Positions 1 to 13,800 of a stretch of 64,000 nt of DNA are shown here, in pieces; position 1 is the first letter of the stretch, and every line of letters begins with the position of its first letter. Source of the stretch: Membranipora membranacea (Eukaryota; Bryozoa; Gymnolaemata; Cheilostomatida; Membraniporidae); the NCBI GenBank assembly GCA_914767715.1, contig OU612073.1, forward strand, positions 16,678,001 to 16,742,000, in the 5' to 3' direction. The position numbers were made by a program, and so were the translations under genes. The notes under the pieces are model-generated. The model saw nothing but the letters and a program-made list of their open reading frames with translations. It was not told the origin of the DNA and searched no databases.

Positions 1-3000
1 TATAAACAAAGAAGCGGAGTAAGACAAATCCAGATATGGCCATAGATATTATTGTTGTGGACAGAGAAAGGAAGAAGGTGTGATCAAGGAGTAACTCCTT
101 TTGTTCCTAAACCTGGATGTAGGAGAGCAGAGATTTGGTTAGTTGGTGATGATGAGGGAAAAGTCAGTTAAGTGGGATGAATACATATTAACAAACTAGA
201 ATGGCTGATTTGATTTGAAGTGTAATTATATGGTAATTGCAGTGCATAGTCTATCATGAGATTGAGGTAACTATAACATCAAACATTAAGAGAACCCATA
301 TAAGATATTGTCTGACTCACGCACCCAAGGAAGGACCGCCTGTTACCGCTTCTGGTGAAGAGATTGTTAAACGATCGGTGAAGAGGTTCTTTTCTAAAGT
401 GCTTTCTATCCAGAGAGCGAGTTGGCGAAAGTGCCTTGTTGACTGCGCCAGGCAGCGATAGAAGAGAGCCTCCGTGTGTACCATTCACCGTGTTCACTCT
501 GATCTTTGGAGTCTTTGGAGTCGTTCCGTAATTCATGCTTACTTTGCAGTGTGACCCCAAAGCGCTCAGTGATCACCTCGTACTAGTCAAGTGTTTCAAA
601 TCAAGAGAGTGATGCTCGTTTGATCCAGAGCTCCCAAGTGCAAGTTACGTGTTCCCAGTACCGATATGAAAGATGTCTTATCTTTTAAGAGTGAGTTACG
701 ATGCTGATTGCGTGAAATTCCTCTAATTAACAACAGCTCATGTACAATAAAGTTATCCCCAGAAGGGAGTACGGTGCAAAGAGATGAGAGCTAGAGTTCC
801 AATCCACCTGTAAGTAATGTTTTCGGCTTGCCCGGCTCAGCTCTGTGTGTTTACCAACCTGCTCCACGGTCCAATTAATCCAACTAGATCTAAATCTGTT
901 TGATAATACTGCTTACAAGATGTGATTAATTCAAAACCTTCACATAAATCACCATGAATCTCCTCAAATGGTTTCTTATGAATAAGTATGTCACAGTGAG
1001 AACATCTGGCAACCAGCTCTGGCCAGCTCTAAGCATACTATGAGATGGTGTTGTTGTCTATCTCATACTGAAGCACATCAGTATGCTGCGTAGGGTGTGA
1101 TTTTACACTTGAGAGGTTATCGTAAGACTACTTCTTGTTTGGTAACAGCGAACCACAGTGCTATAATACAGTGAATCACTCTGACCACAGAAAAGTTCAA
1201 CTCTCCCTTGAGTTGATTCATCAAAGCAAAATAAACCAGCCAATTATGAGGAAATCCACCAAATTATCCATATAGGTAATTGTGCAGTCTTTGTACACTG
1301 AGTTCGTTGCTGCTGCAATGCTACACTTGCTGCCGCTGAGCTGTGCTCTGGAATATGTGAAGCCTGCGGAAGATTTGAGACGCTGACTGTATTTATCTAA
1401 AGATCTGTAATGACTAGTCTCACTTATCTACACCCCTTATTTAACTGTCAACGTTTTCCCTTACTCTGTAATTATGTTCTGAGAACTAAGACTAATATAC
1501 ATCCAACAGCATCGCAATACACCAAATAGCCTCTTTTTTTACTATCATATAACTGTAATTCAGCGACTAATATATTCATTTATGCAAGATGGTACACTGT
1601 AAAGATGTGTTTGGATGCTCTTACTGCATAGTTTGGTGGTACATTGTATAGGGTATTAGCACTAAGCGACCACAGCTATATAATTTACACATAGTCTTCT
1701 ACGGTAATAAATGGGTTTGTTTGGTCAGTTTGGTCACCTCTCTGGCGACAGGCTGCCTTGACAACGTTCATTCAGTGCTTGATTTTCTATGTAACTCTCA
1801 TCTCAAACCTATTGGTGCTATGTTTATGTTATGTAAAGCAAATGTAGCCAATCTTTGGTTCTCTTTTGGTATGATAACCATTTTATTTTTTAGAAAGATA
1901 ATTTAACTTTGGTGAGATCACAACTCCGATTTCCTCCTTTGAAGAAATTGTGATGATTGAGATACACGGCTAGCAGGAAATGACAAACCGAAGTAGGTTT
2001 TTATCGAGCCAATTTATAATATGTATCATATTGTTTGCAATGACTGACCGCAAAGGTTTGAATCATAAACTGATAGACAACTTGTAGCTTAAAGATGATT
2101 ATTAATTCTTGCTTAATCCCTATGTTTGTGGAAAACAAAAGGATGCAAACAAAAAAGACAATGAATCAACAATGAGATCAAACTGAAAAAGAGACAACAA
2201 TTAGGTAGGTAGATGGTGAATCACAAAATGGACATTGTCCTGACATAAATCACCATCAGAGATGAGAGCCGGAGTAAGAGGTACTGAGTCATAGAGATAG
2301 AGAGAAAGGGAACAGAGAGGTTCTACCTAGATCCTGAAGAGCATCCAAGGTTATCAAAATTTCAACATTAGAAACAATAAATTCATAAGCAATCAACAAG
2401 GTAATAACCAGTTGGCATCAAGTCTGATATCACTTCACAATCGCTCCAAATCTAGAGAGATACTTGGCGCTCTGAAGACTGTTATATAATGTAATGTGGG
2501 CTGAGACTGTAAATTACATACTTGAAAACCATCCCAAGTTTAAAGAGCACACAAGTGCTAGATTTCTCTAATTAAAGATGGTGAAACACTTGATCAAAAT
2601 GAGTCTATGAGCAATTATTTACACTTTGCTAAAAACTTGAGAGGATGGTTACTCTTTTTTGTTATATAAAAGAGGTGGAAGTCATCTGTCCACAGCATTA
2701 TTTTTATATGAGCAGACAACTCTGCCTTACTTAATCATGAGGGAGGAGGATGGGTAAGCAAGGTTTGCTGAGGGCAGTCGTTACTCAGTTACAAGTTCAG
2801 GATGTTGAGTAAAATTAGCTTCTTTATTTTTAGTGACACTATAAATGTGCCAAAGATCAAAACTTTTGAAAGGATGTTAACTATATTCTGTTCCAAGATT
2901 TTTCTTTGTTTTTCTGAGAAAAAGTTACTTTTTTAAAACTTTGAAGATAGTTTAAAGTTTTCAAATGGAATTAATAATAATGATTATTAATAGCGCGTAA

Positions 3001-4749
3001 AAGAATCATTTGATTCAATTTGTTTACTGGCGCAGTCATGACCACAAAATTTGTAACCAAGGTAGCATAAGAAATGTTCCTTTCTGCTGCCAGATACAAA
3101 TTAGTTTGAGCCAAAATATTTGAGAGTTTTATACCCAACGGTAGAGATAGATTAAACTAGATTAGCAATCCTGGCTGCTAATGCCCTGGTACCAACTCTA
3201 ACCTCTCCACAAAACATAAGTAGTACTTGAAAACTTCCAGGTTTTAGGAGTTCATGATGAGGACATATTATTATTACGTTTGTTTTAATCTGATGGGTTA
3301 AATTAGTATTTATCTTTACCACATTAACTGATAACTATCTTTTAATTAATTGGTAAGAAATATTAAATTAGCATTTTTATATACTGGCGTCAGGATTCCA
3401 GCTTGGACTGAATTGTAATTCTGGAGAGACGTATTTGCATTTTAGGGGAAAAAATTTCTATGGTTGTTTCACAAAAATGTTTGAATCATGCTCATGTGAA
3501 TTTTTTTTGTCATTGTGGTATCAAAACGCATACATAAATTATATGATTAAATATGTTTTACTCGTAGGCGGATTTTACCGCAATAATCAGAAAACTGTAG
3601 AAAATTCTTTTCTTGGTACTACTATGATTTAATTCTGTTTCCTGTTGAGAAATTTGAATAAATAATAAACAAGCTTTATTGAGCTGAAAACCTCAACATC
3701 TCACCCTCTCCTGATAAGGATACTAAATATGGCTTCTATCTTCCCGCAAATTTTATTTACGCTTTTCAGATACCAACAATCTGGTTGTTGTGAATATTTT
3801 ATCTGTTTGAACTTCAATTTTGGTTGTGACGCTTTGATATCAACTCCACACACTTTCATCTGTCAATTCTAATGAGATGTCATTTTCTATCAATATCTCA
3901 GTTGGATATTTTTATGACTTGCAAAATGCCCAAAATATTATAAATATAGCTTTTCCATGACAACAAACTGGTGGCAAAACAAGCAAGTTGAAAAAAATTT
4001 AATTCCAGAACTAATACAAAATTCCTTTTGTTATTATTTTGTGTATTTTGAGTGATGTGTGCCTACGAATAGTTGCAATGGTGGGTAATTTTAATAACAA
4101 TTATGTTCTATGATAATGGGGGCAAAAAAGATAAAAGGCTAAGTATTATTGCTTATTTGTAATTATCTTTTCATCGTGAGTAATTTCCATTTCCTCTTAC
4201 AAAAAAGTTTGAGCAGTATGAGTATCAGGGTGCTACTACCAGGGAGGTCCCGTTAGAGATATTACTGAACATCGGAGATTCAAATCACTTCCAGCAGGCA
4301 TAGAAAACCAATCTATCAACTCCCCATGACACGAGAATGTAACTAATCCCACGACCAAGAAGGCTGACACTAGATGAAAACATGTAACATGCATTAAAGC
4401 TTCTGTTTTGTGGAAAACATCAGCACGCTGGTAAAGGCTACAGGATCCACCAAGCCTACTGAACTTATCAGATTAACTACGGAAATCGCGCATAGTTCTT
4501 AATAAGTTTTTTTTCAGTACTGCAGATGATCAAAGGGACCTTAAAAATGAGCCAGCAAAATCTTTACTATTACTGTTAATGTTGCCAGCATATGAAAATA
4601 TGAAAGGCTGGCTGTCGCCAATCCTCCAGCCATGAGTAACTCTATGCTGGTTTGCACCAGTATTAGATAGCGTTAAGTCTGACATTGCGCCCATGACGCT
4701 GTCGCGAGCTGACACAAACTGGCTCCAGATAATTGTAACTTACAGAGTG
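1..4749. other. No supported gene
   Basis: AT-rich sequence left of the LIM gene's possible last exon. Only short scattered open frames (up to about 93 codons) without splice context. A minus-strand AATAAA lies near 3,680, too far from the putative stop to be tied to it. Confidence 0.6.
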
Positions 4750-4831
4750 TTATAATAATACCGCCGCCTTCCAGACACGATCCTCCTGAAACCGCGAATC
4801 TTCTCCACGGCGCTTCTTCTCCTCAACATGG
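4750..4831 (-). CDS. Possible last exon of the LIM gene
   Basis: After acceptor gcattcag, the phase set by the 6.7-kb exon reads THVEEKKRRGEDSRFQEDR then VWKAAVLL and a TAA stop, a charged helical-looking tail. Seven bases after the stop is a strong donor (ACTCT|gtaagt). A second frame of the same exon starts at an ATG (4,829) and is open through that donor (MLRRRSAVEKIRGFRRIVSG...). This stretch could therefore instead be the first exon of another minus-strand gene. The evidence does not decide between them. Confidence 0.35.
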
Positions 4832-7800
4832 CTGAATGCTCTGCGGAGCTCTCAGAATGTCAACAAGATGTGTATCAGTGCTAATTAACGACTGTTTCGC
4901 AGTTGAACATTGTTTAGAGTTGGTGAGTCGTGTCGTCTAGAGGTGCAAACCTGTTGTTTCTCCACATAGCACGTCTAATTGATCAACAGCAAGAATGAGC
5001 ACCAGGTCAGATATAAATCTACCTATTGTCTCCGATAGCAAAGTTTCAGTGAGTTCTGACACGAACGGTGAGTTTGACACAGACCTTTGTTACAATTTTA
5101 CTGTCCTTCAATCTATTTTGGGCGCATGGTATGGCTTCAGGCAGTTGGCAAAGGACTTCATGTGTATATGATGTATATTTCAAGGCTGCATGAGATCTAG
5201 TTCAGGGTCCAGTGGGTTATGTTCTGGCTTAACTAAACACAACAATTTTTTGATGATGGAGTTCTGTTGATTGATCAAAGCATGAAACCTGAGAAAATAC
5301 TGTTGATGAAATGGAACATTGGTTACTATTACTGCTGTGAACAGCAATCCAGATTTTGAATACATGATCGAAATCGCAAACTCTGTAGGATGTGCATATC
5401 GTTACGCTGTCAGATGCCACTGGCCTGATGTGTGTTTCCTCTTCATGTGAGGCAGGCCAGGTGGGATAACTAACAACAAAGTTTCTATTTGCAATCCGGT
5501 ACTGTCATCGTGATAGAATACTCAGGTTGGACCTCAAAGTAAGCCGTAAACACTTGACAGGCAGGAGGATATCAACAGCCATCACCTCCCAAAGTGAAAA
5601 CACTCAAATTGCAAATTGAGATTGGTCAGGATTGGTATGTGTGGACATGATAGGAGTAGTGAATCACCTGCTATTTGGCGTCAGACTTAATTTGACTCAC
5701 TGCGTCGAATACCAGCAGTACAGGCCACGTAAGGACACCACCCTGATTTCTTACTCCAATGCACTGGTTATATAATAATGTATAACCTAAAGAATATGTT
5801 TACTCATGATAATTACCATATTGTTGTGGGGATGATTCCATATTTCCGACAGCCAATGCTGACAAAGAGAGGACAAAATTACAAGCCTAAATGGCTTGTA
5901 ATTATTATGCATGATAGGAGACATGCGCATCCAATAATTGCTCATGGGCGATGAATTGTTATACAATATTTAGAGCGGGAGGAGAAGCGAGCAGAATTGT
6001 CACGAGATGGTAATTATTAGCTCCAGTGCAAGTTGACAACATCACTGTACTCGGAAATATATTTATTTTCAGTGCAGTTGAAAAAATGAGAGAACTGATA
6101 ATGTAAACAAAACAACAATATGTTTGCCGTTCCGGGTAGAAAAGGTGAATCTGCATAGTCTTAAAATAACCAGAGGCGGGACAGATTCTCACCAGATGTG
6201 ATTTACTCCTCTGATATGGAGGTCAAACCACAGTTATAATGACTGATTTGTTATACACCATGTAAATCTAGGCTTACACAAGACAAACATACCCTTGGGC
6301 CACTAATAGTGCACCTGCATCCATGGATTGGCATATTTGTGATAATAAAAACAAGGATCTAAAATTCCCAAGAGGATTAAGTCTCATAGCCTTGAGCTAC
6401 TGGGTAAGCACTTATGTCGACTGGCCTTATGTCATGTTCTTATCCCAAGAAAAGACTAAGTATATCATTTAGCAGTCAGGCACATTGGTCGGTAGTTGGA
6501 GAACCTATGAAATCCTGGTGTTCCTCTCTCTCCATTTGCATATCCTGATCGCCAATCCCTGAGATGGTGCGAGCAAATTTAATCTAAGACAGCCTGCGCA
6601 AACTGATTAATCTCTATGGAACAGACCAGGCCGTGGTTGTTTGTTGGTGTGAGACTGTGTTGATGGTGTTTACTGATTTATTACCAGTGTACAAAGACAA
6701 AGTTAGGCAAAAGTTGACTTACGTGAGTTTAAGTCCGAGGAATCCACTGGTAGATTTGCTTCTGGTATGTGAAGAAGATGTGCCCGATTTCATGGGTGGT
6801 TTTGGAGAGGGCGCTCTGTTCAGTGACTGGGAGGATGATCCTAGTATGCTTCCTGTTCGACTAAATACAAATTCTGAGGTGCCGCTTACAGACGAACCAC
6901 CGCTGCGTCCAAACATGGTGTGGTTACTTACTTAGAATGAGTATGAGTTAGAAATGAGGTAGTGCCTTCGGGTGAGGAATGATGTCATACGATCACCCAA
7001 GTATGAAGTAGTATTGATGGGGTAATGTCAGTTTGAATCTGCTATGTCATCGATGATGTGTTATGACAGAAGACTATGAAACACAATCCCTCACGAATCC
7101 CGTCTAAGCTGCTGAGATATTTGGTCCAGACTGATGTGCAGACCTGATGTAACTGGTGTGTTAAGATTACGGCAGATCGTACGTGTTTTCCTTCTACGAA
7201 AAACGAATGAACTTCCACTTTCCTTCACTCCTATGGTAACTGATGATAAGTGTTAAAGTTTAAATTGATACTTCTTGAGACTCGGTTTCCGTCAACACCC
7301 GCTATTTCAGAACTAATCAACCATCCAAGTGTTTTGTTTAATTCAAAGTGTCGTTGAAGCTCGATATGGTGAATCCCCACAGAGGCTCGGTCATACCACC
7401 AATTAGTTCTCGCTAGATTAATACGGCTGATAGAGGCCTGTTCATGCATATCACGGCTCAAACCAGCCATTACCATGGTGACACATGACTAAATACTGAT
7501 ATTCTTCTCACGATTCTTTGCACTTGTAAGGTTTTTTTTCAGACTTTCTTCTTCTATGTGGTGTTACCTATCAAGGCATGTCCACCAGCGCATACCACCC
7601 AAGTATAAGTTGGGAAATTCCACAGACCACCCGGAGGTCGAGCACATCACTAACTATGATTCTCAATCATGAAATTAAAATTCTTCACCAGCCTCAAATA
7701 ATATGCAGAGGCGGGTGACACCCAATTTTGTCAGTGCATGTAGACAATTTACTGCTTTGGGAATCTGATTAGCAGAATTAAAAAAACTTTCTAATATTCA

Positions 7801-10800
7801 TATGATGACATCAGACTTCGTCTACAATGTATGCCGAGTCGAGTCGTCGTAACCTGAGTCGTTGTAACTCTGTGGTTTTATGTGCCTGCTATCTCTCCTT
7901 TCTCAATGTTAGGTAATTAAAATTATGAAAACTTGTAGTATGAGTCAGTGTACTAGCTGTAGAACCTCTGAGTCACTTAGCCCTTAGTGTACTATGCCAT
8001 TGCTTTGTTTACAAAGAAATTTTCCAAGTAGGGCTAATGTTTATGATTCAGCACTAGGTTAAAGTTATTAAAATGAGGTTTTTGTCCTCATTTTCGGGAT
8101 GTTTGAAGTAGTTGAGAAGTTTGGAAACCCTCCTATTAAGCCTGTTCATATGTTAGAGTGCCGCGGTCTGCCGGCAATTAAACAACAAAATAATATATCC
8201 GTGTAATCAACGAGTTTGGAACCAACTCCTCTAAATCCCTGGTGCGATCTGTGATAGCAGAAAGTTCCCTATAGTCATAGAAGAAGATACAGATTTTCAA
8301 TTCTGACAACTTCTATTATTGTTTTCTATCATGCCCTTGACGCACTTCCTTGTGTGCTTTACATTGGAGAACACTAAATAACCAGTGGTGAACATCCATA
8401 AAAGCCGGCAGAGTACAACCATAAAAACCAATCAATAACAAATAAATTCTCATAAGGGAAGCTGTTTAGTGGGATTACAAGATTTCACCATCAGTCGCAG
8501 CCGTATTTCTCCATATTTTCTTCGTACCTTCTCCGATTCTCTAATTACAACTGGCCATGGAATAGAACCTAAGCTGACACTGACAGTGACATCTAACTGT
8601 TGTTGTGGGGAGATCATGGTAGGGGGTAACAAAAAAACTTGAAACTTGACTGAAGAAACTCGAAGCTTGCCGATTTGAAGCTTGGCAGATCGGGCTAACA
8701 AAATTGCATCCTTGTTTGACAACAGCTTCAACATATCAAATCCTCTACAGCCAGCTACAGAAACGAGGAGAAGAATGTGTTGATTGCAGGTGTTTTCTTC
8801 CTGTATGTCCACAAATAAATTATAAATATTCTAAACAGTAGTTTATTGGTGTATAGTCAACATTCATGTGGGTAGGGTTGGTAAGGTTACCAGCACATGA
8901 TGTGAGAGGAGCTTCGGTATTCTTTGATCTCTGCGGTTTAATTTGTATAATTTGTCTTAAATGATAATGTTTACTGAGTAGATGTCTCGGTTATAACCTA
9001 GCAGTGTGGAGGAGACAGACAGAGATCGTTCTCAGGCTTCATGGCAGGTGTGTTCAGTCGTTTGTAGAACCAGGGGGTCAGTGTGGAATCTTTAAACATT
9101 AATTCTTTTAAATTTCATACATAATATTGAACATTATATGCGATTATCCGCCTCTAACATCCCCTCCCCTACACAGCTGTTTTGTGTTATACACCTACCA
9201 AGCTTTAAACATGAATTAGAGTTACTTTGCTTTCCTGCCGCTAACCGATATCGTGTTACGTAACTTGTTGAAATAGTAATGATCCGCCATAATGTTACAT
9301 TGATCAGTCGGGAGTTGCCATTTGTATGTATATAACAGGTATATATATTATATAGTAATTGGCCCTATTTATCTAATGATTGGAATGTTAATTAATTCTT
9401 ATCAGCCAGGGATAATGCCAGGTGAAAATCTAATGGTTATCTCTGCTACCTCAAAGAGCAAACAACTCCTCTAAGCGGTAAACTAATTTGATTAATTACT
9501 GACGCCAGTTCTGCTACTAGTGTAAAAACCTCATCAATGTTTCGACTGAGTTTTGAGTTTTCAATTTCAGTCTTCAGTTTACCTCAGTGAGAACAATATT
9601 TCCTGTTTGGTTTGAAAAATATTATGAGGTGAGGGGAAGATGAGATCTTGTTTTGAGTAGAAAGGATGTTGACATGAAACTGTTTAATCAGTGTTAATAA
9701 CTTTCCACGATAAAATCAGGCATCGTAGGCTAGGATTCTGTTAATCCAAGATTATCTACAATTATTGTAATTTACATAAAAACTATTTCCTATTCCTAAT
9801 GATATTTACAGCATCTTCAGTATGACCAGGCACATGGAGTATCAATAAGGAACGCTGCCAACTTCAGCATCCTGTTCTAAATTACTTCAATTCTAGTTTC
9901 TCTGAATCTCCACAGAATTATACAGAATTATGAATAACCAGCTTCCCTTTCAACACGATGATAAAAGACAGTCAGACCCATATAACAACCTTTGGAAATG
10001 CCTAAAAATTCAGATGATAACTATGAATATTCATGATGTTTAGGACATCTCCGTTTCATCTTCATATAAAACAGAGGAGACCAAAAAACAACCAAAGCTT
10101 ACGTAATTGTACATCACCCGGAACAGATATTGCTGCAGCTGCTGAATCAAATGACTGGAAAATGTGCCAGCTAACTGTCAACTCACAAGTGACATTTCCT
10201 ATTTATCCATCAGTGAGATCACGATGCTTCCAAATTATATTGCCAAACTATGGAAGTGCACCGGGAAGGTGACCTGCCAATTTGCTAACGGACCGGCGCG
10301 ACAATACTTGTTTGAGCTGGTGCTTCATGATACTAGAGGAAAAGCAATATTAGAAAAATATGAGTTCTCTTCCCTGATTACAACTACACCAATTTCTAAC
10401 CAAGTGGGAAACCAAGTAATATTGTAGTTATATTTAGTCTAAATATATGAAATACGCTGTTTGAGATTGACAACAGTGGTGTAGATGCTGCATTTCAAAA
10501 GAACCATAGGGAAACAGGAAAGGAAATACCCAATGCTAAGACTATGAAGTGTCAACAACAGGTTTAAGTTGGCCGACTTTTATCTTTTAAAATTAGACAT
10601 CTTGTCACCTACAGCGGTATTAAGACCCACACAAGAAAGTCCAAATGTGTGAAACCTAGTACAGCATGAAATTGAATTCTACTTTAGCCAAGTAATGTCT
10701 GTATGTTCAAAGTAAGTTATCTGGTCGGATATCTTTTTTTGTAAGTAGCTGACCAACACCAGCGGTATACAGTTATAATGTGTTGTTTTGTGGAGCTATT

Positions 10801-13800
10801 ATTTCAGCACTGAGTAGCAAAAATTTATATTTCAATTTTTCAGACCAGGTAAAATTTGTGGTATTTTTGAGAATTTAAACCAGTTAGAGACCTGAACTAA
10901 GTATTGCTTCATACCTCGACTGGGTGTTTTCGCCAATCCAAAACTCCCAGTTTCGTAAGTGACATGATAATGTGATTTGAATTTCTGTTCCCTATAGAGC
11001 TACCATAAGGCAGGGGGAAGGTGGACCTGAAGTATATGATGAGGAGAAAGTATGGTAGGCAGAAAGTATGATAGGGAGAAAGTATGTTGATGCACTAACG
11101 AGCTGGCTGATTATTCAGAGTAATTAACAATCGTGTACCAGTTTGGAGATTTAAATTTGCTAATTCCCTATGTAATTTTGGTTACCTGCGTACCACAAAA
11201 TTGCATTTTATAAGGGGCAATGAAAGTTGTGTAATTAAATGCCACCATCATTATATGCACAAAGCCCTATATGAAAACTTAAGTGCCAGAGTATAACTGT
11301 AGGTCATAGGAAGGCTGTAACACCCACCCGCATCCCATATCACACAAAAAAATTCAACTTAAGCAGGTGGTTGTCTGAAGAGGGAGATCTACATCGGGTT
11401 TAGACTGCAGGATTTTGGAGAACAAAGCTGCGTTTTTGTGGTAAGCCCTATGTTCTTGTGTTATGTGGGTCATGACTGGGCATTTCTGCATAATCCGTAC
11501 CTTTGAGAGCCCTCGTGATGATGTAAGCTAGCATCTGTTGATACAAACAACTATCACCCCAGACACCTGTCCTTTTTTGAACACAAGTTAAGAAATCATA
11601 CGGAAACAAGCCCTGGAGGCTTATAACCTCCTCTCATCTAGGAATTAACCCAGAGATGCCTATTTGGCATTCTTTCTGTAGTCCCAGAATCCCTCAATGA
11701 CGAAACTCAAGTCACATCAAAGTGAGGTGAAAATTATCAAATATCCTTAATGCTCAAAATCAGCTATCTCAATGTCCATTGCAAAAGCAAGCTAATGTTG
11801 TTACCTCATCTTTGACACGTCAGATCATAGTTCTTTTTTTAAGGATGCGCTAGTGTTTAAAGCCAAGTTGGTGAGTAAAACTAGATGAACAAGGCAACAA
11901 CTTCTCCCAACCCAACTTTTAGTTTTATATCCAATAGACTTCACAGACAGATATTACAAAAAATTGTGTTGTATTGTCTGCTGTGGTGTTAATCATCGGT
12001 TAATAAATATTCTATTTACATATCTGAAATCAATGTTGATAATAATATGCCTTCGTTTAGGCTTTGTCTGCTCCTGCTAATTAATTCAACTTTTAGGATT
12101 AATGTCAGTGAAACATGCTAAAAAAATGCATTTCTATAATGGAAAATGAGTAGTGAGCAACTTTCAGGGGTGAAAATTAGCATAAATCCATTGGGCTTAT
12201 CATAAACCGATATAAGGCCATCTGTCTCAGTAAATTGACAAGACAATCTTTGACATTGAAAACCAAGAAGCCACAGTACGCAATAAATACCAATACATAG
12301 CGATAAATAACAATAAATATCAATAAAATTTTAAATATTGATTTATTTTCCCATTTCCCATAGAAATGTTTTATTTTGATCAAGTTTTAAACATTTCACA
12401 TCTTTTGAGGAAATTTGAGCCAAATAGTAGGCCAAGTGGTGCCGGGAGGCTAGTAGAAAACCAATCCTTGACTTTGAAAATAACCAAATATATCGCTTCT
12501 CGGCCTATTGGCTAAGATCAAAATGTCACTGCCAACGGCCGATTAGTGCCAGTTCAGTTTAGGCAGCTCGCTGCACACTCACGATTGAGGAGGTCCTCCA
12601 TGGCCTCACCTCTAGGATGCATTCTAGTTTTCTAGGATGTATCACATTCTCAGTATGAGAATTTAGGGCACCTTGCGTCCCGCTTTGGGGGCAGCCCAAT
12701 CTTCTGTTTCTTACTAAACAGCATAACCAAATATATTTCTACCAAGATTTTTTGTGGTAACGCCACACATTTCAATCACACCAACCAAGCCCTACATTGG
12801 TTAATTGCCTATGATGATTTTCAGCTGATATTCCATGTCTTTTTTCTAATCTAGTGATTCTATGATTGGAATTTGTGGAAGTTTCTCATATATTATTTCC
12901 AAGCCTCTAAAACTGGAAGTGAAAGAAAATCGTTCAGCATTGTAAATCTCATTCTCTACGAAGATACTAGAATTTTTAAATGATTAAAAATGCACTGTAC
13001 TTCCAGCAACATAACATGGCCTGGCTGTCTGGTGACCGCCTAACACACCTCTCGAAGTGATGAATCTTTATAAGATGACTGAGGCAGAAAGGAGAATGGG
13101 ACTATGATACTGCAATATATGAGCACAACAGTAAAAGAGCGGCAATATCCCATCACAAGGATCTAAAACATACACAATGTTTACTACAAGAGCCTACTTG
13201 AGGCTTCAGAGTGGTCCAAAGAATGGGCTGATGTAGCACCATGGTTATGACTGAACCAACTCAGGCTGGGCTGCCCCCTCAAGTATATCTACTACTTAAT
13301 CATAACTACAAGATTGGAGTGTCTCATCAAGAACTAAGTATAAGGGTACCCTTATATCGATGTATTCACATATTTGAGATCACACCAACTCATACTTCGA
13401 CCTAGTGTAACCCACTAACGGTGTAAGAGCTGTTTTTGATGCCTGAGAGTTCACAGACAGACAGATGGGTGGCATGCCGCCAGGTACAGACAACATGATG
13501 GTGCAGACTGGGTGCTTTGATTTCAGGCCAAACCTGCAGATACACAGTAAAGCTCCATCATGGTAAATCTTCACCAAAGTGGTTAGCCACAAATACTCTA
13601 ACCACAGGAATATCTACAATCCTACATTAGTTTTCTATATACTCTATAATAGTTTTCTTTATACACAGCTTACCTGAACAGCGGCGATTTCTGTAGCAGC
13701 GAAATCATTTTCTCATGAAGAGCCAGCGACCACTAGCTGAGAAGTCAAACCCTAATCGGCAGCAAATATCCACAAGAATGCTGCCAGTTATAACGAATGT

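Noticed and set aside
6633-6935. 100-codon plus-strand ORF opposite the Ser-rich exon
   Set aside because: It follows a usable acceptor and fits the phase of the 5.0-kb exon, but has no good donor or 3' context, and the minus-strand reading has a strong donor, matching phases and a typical disordered composition.
8450-8812. 120-codon minus-strand ORF with internal exon-like part 8,534-8,603
   Set aside because: The internal splice sites work only in phase 0, which does not fit the phase-2 flanking exons of the LIM gene, and no domain is visible.
9585-9604. Alternative LIM end (YCSH then stop) after an acceptor at 9.6 kb
   Set aside because: The ligands would be C-x-H instead of C-x2-H/C, and the C6 to C7 spacing would be 14. 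The 11,945-11,980 exon fits the consensus better.
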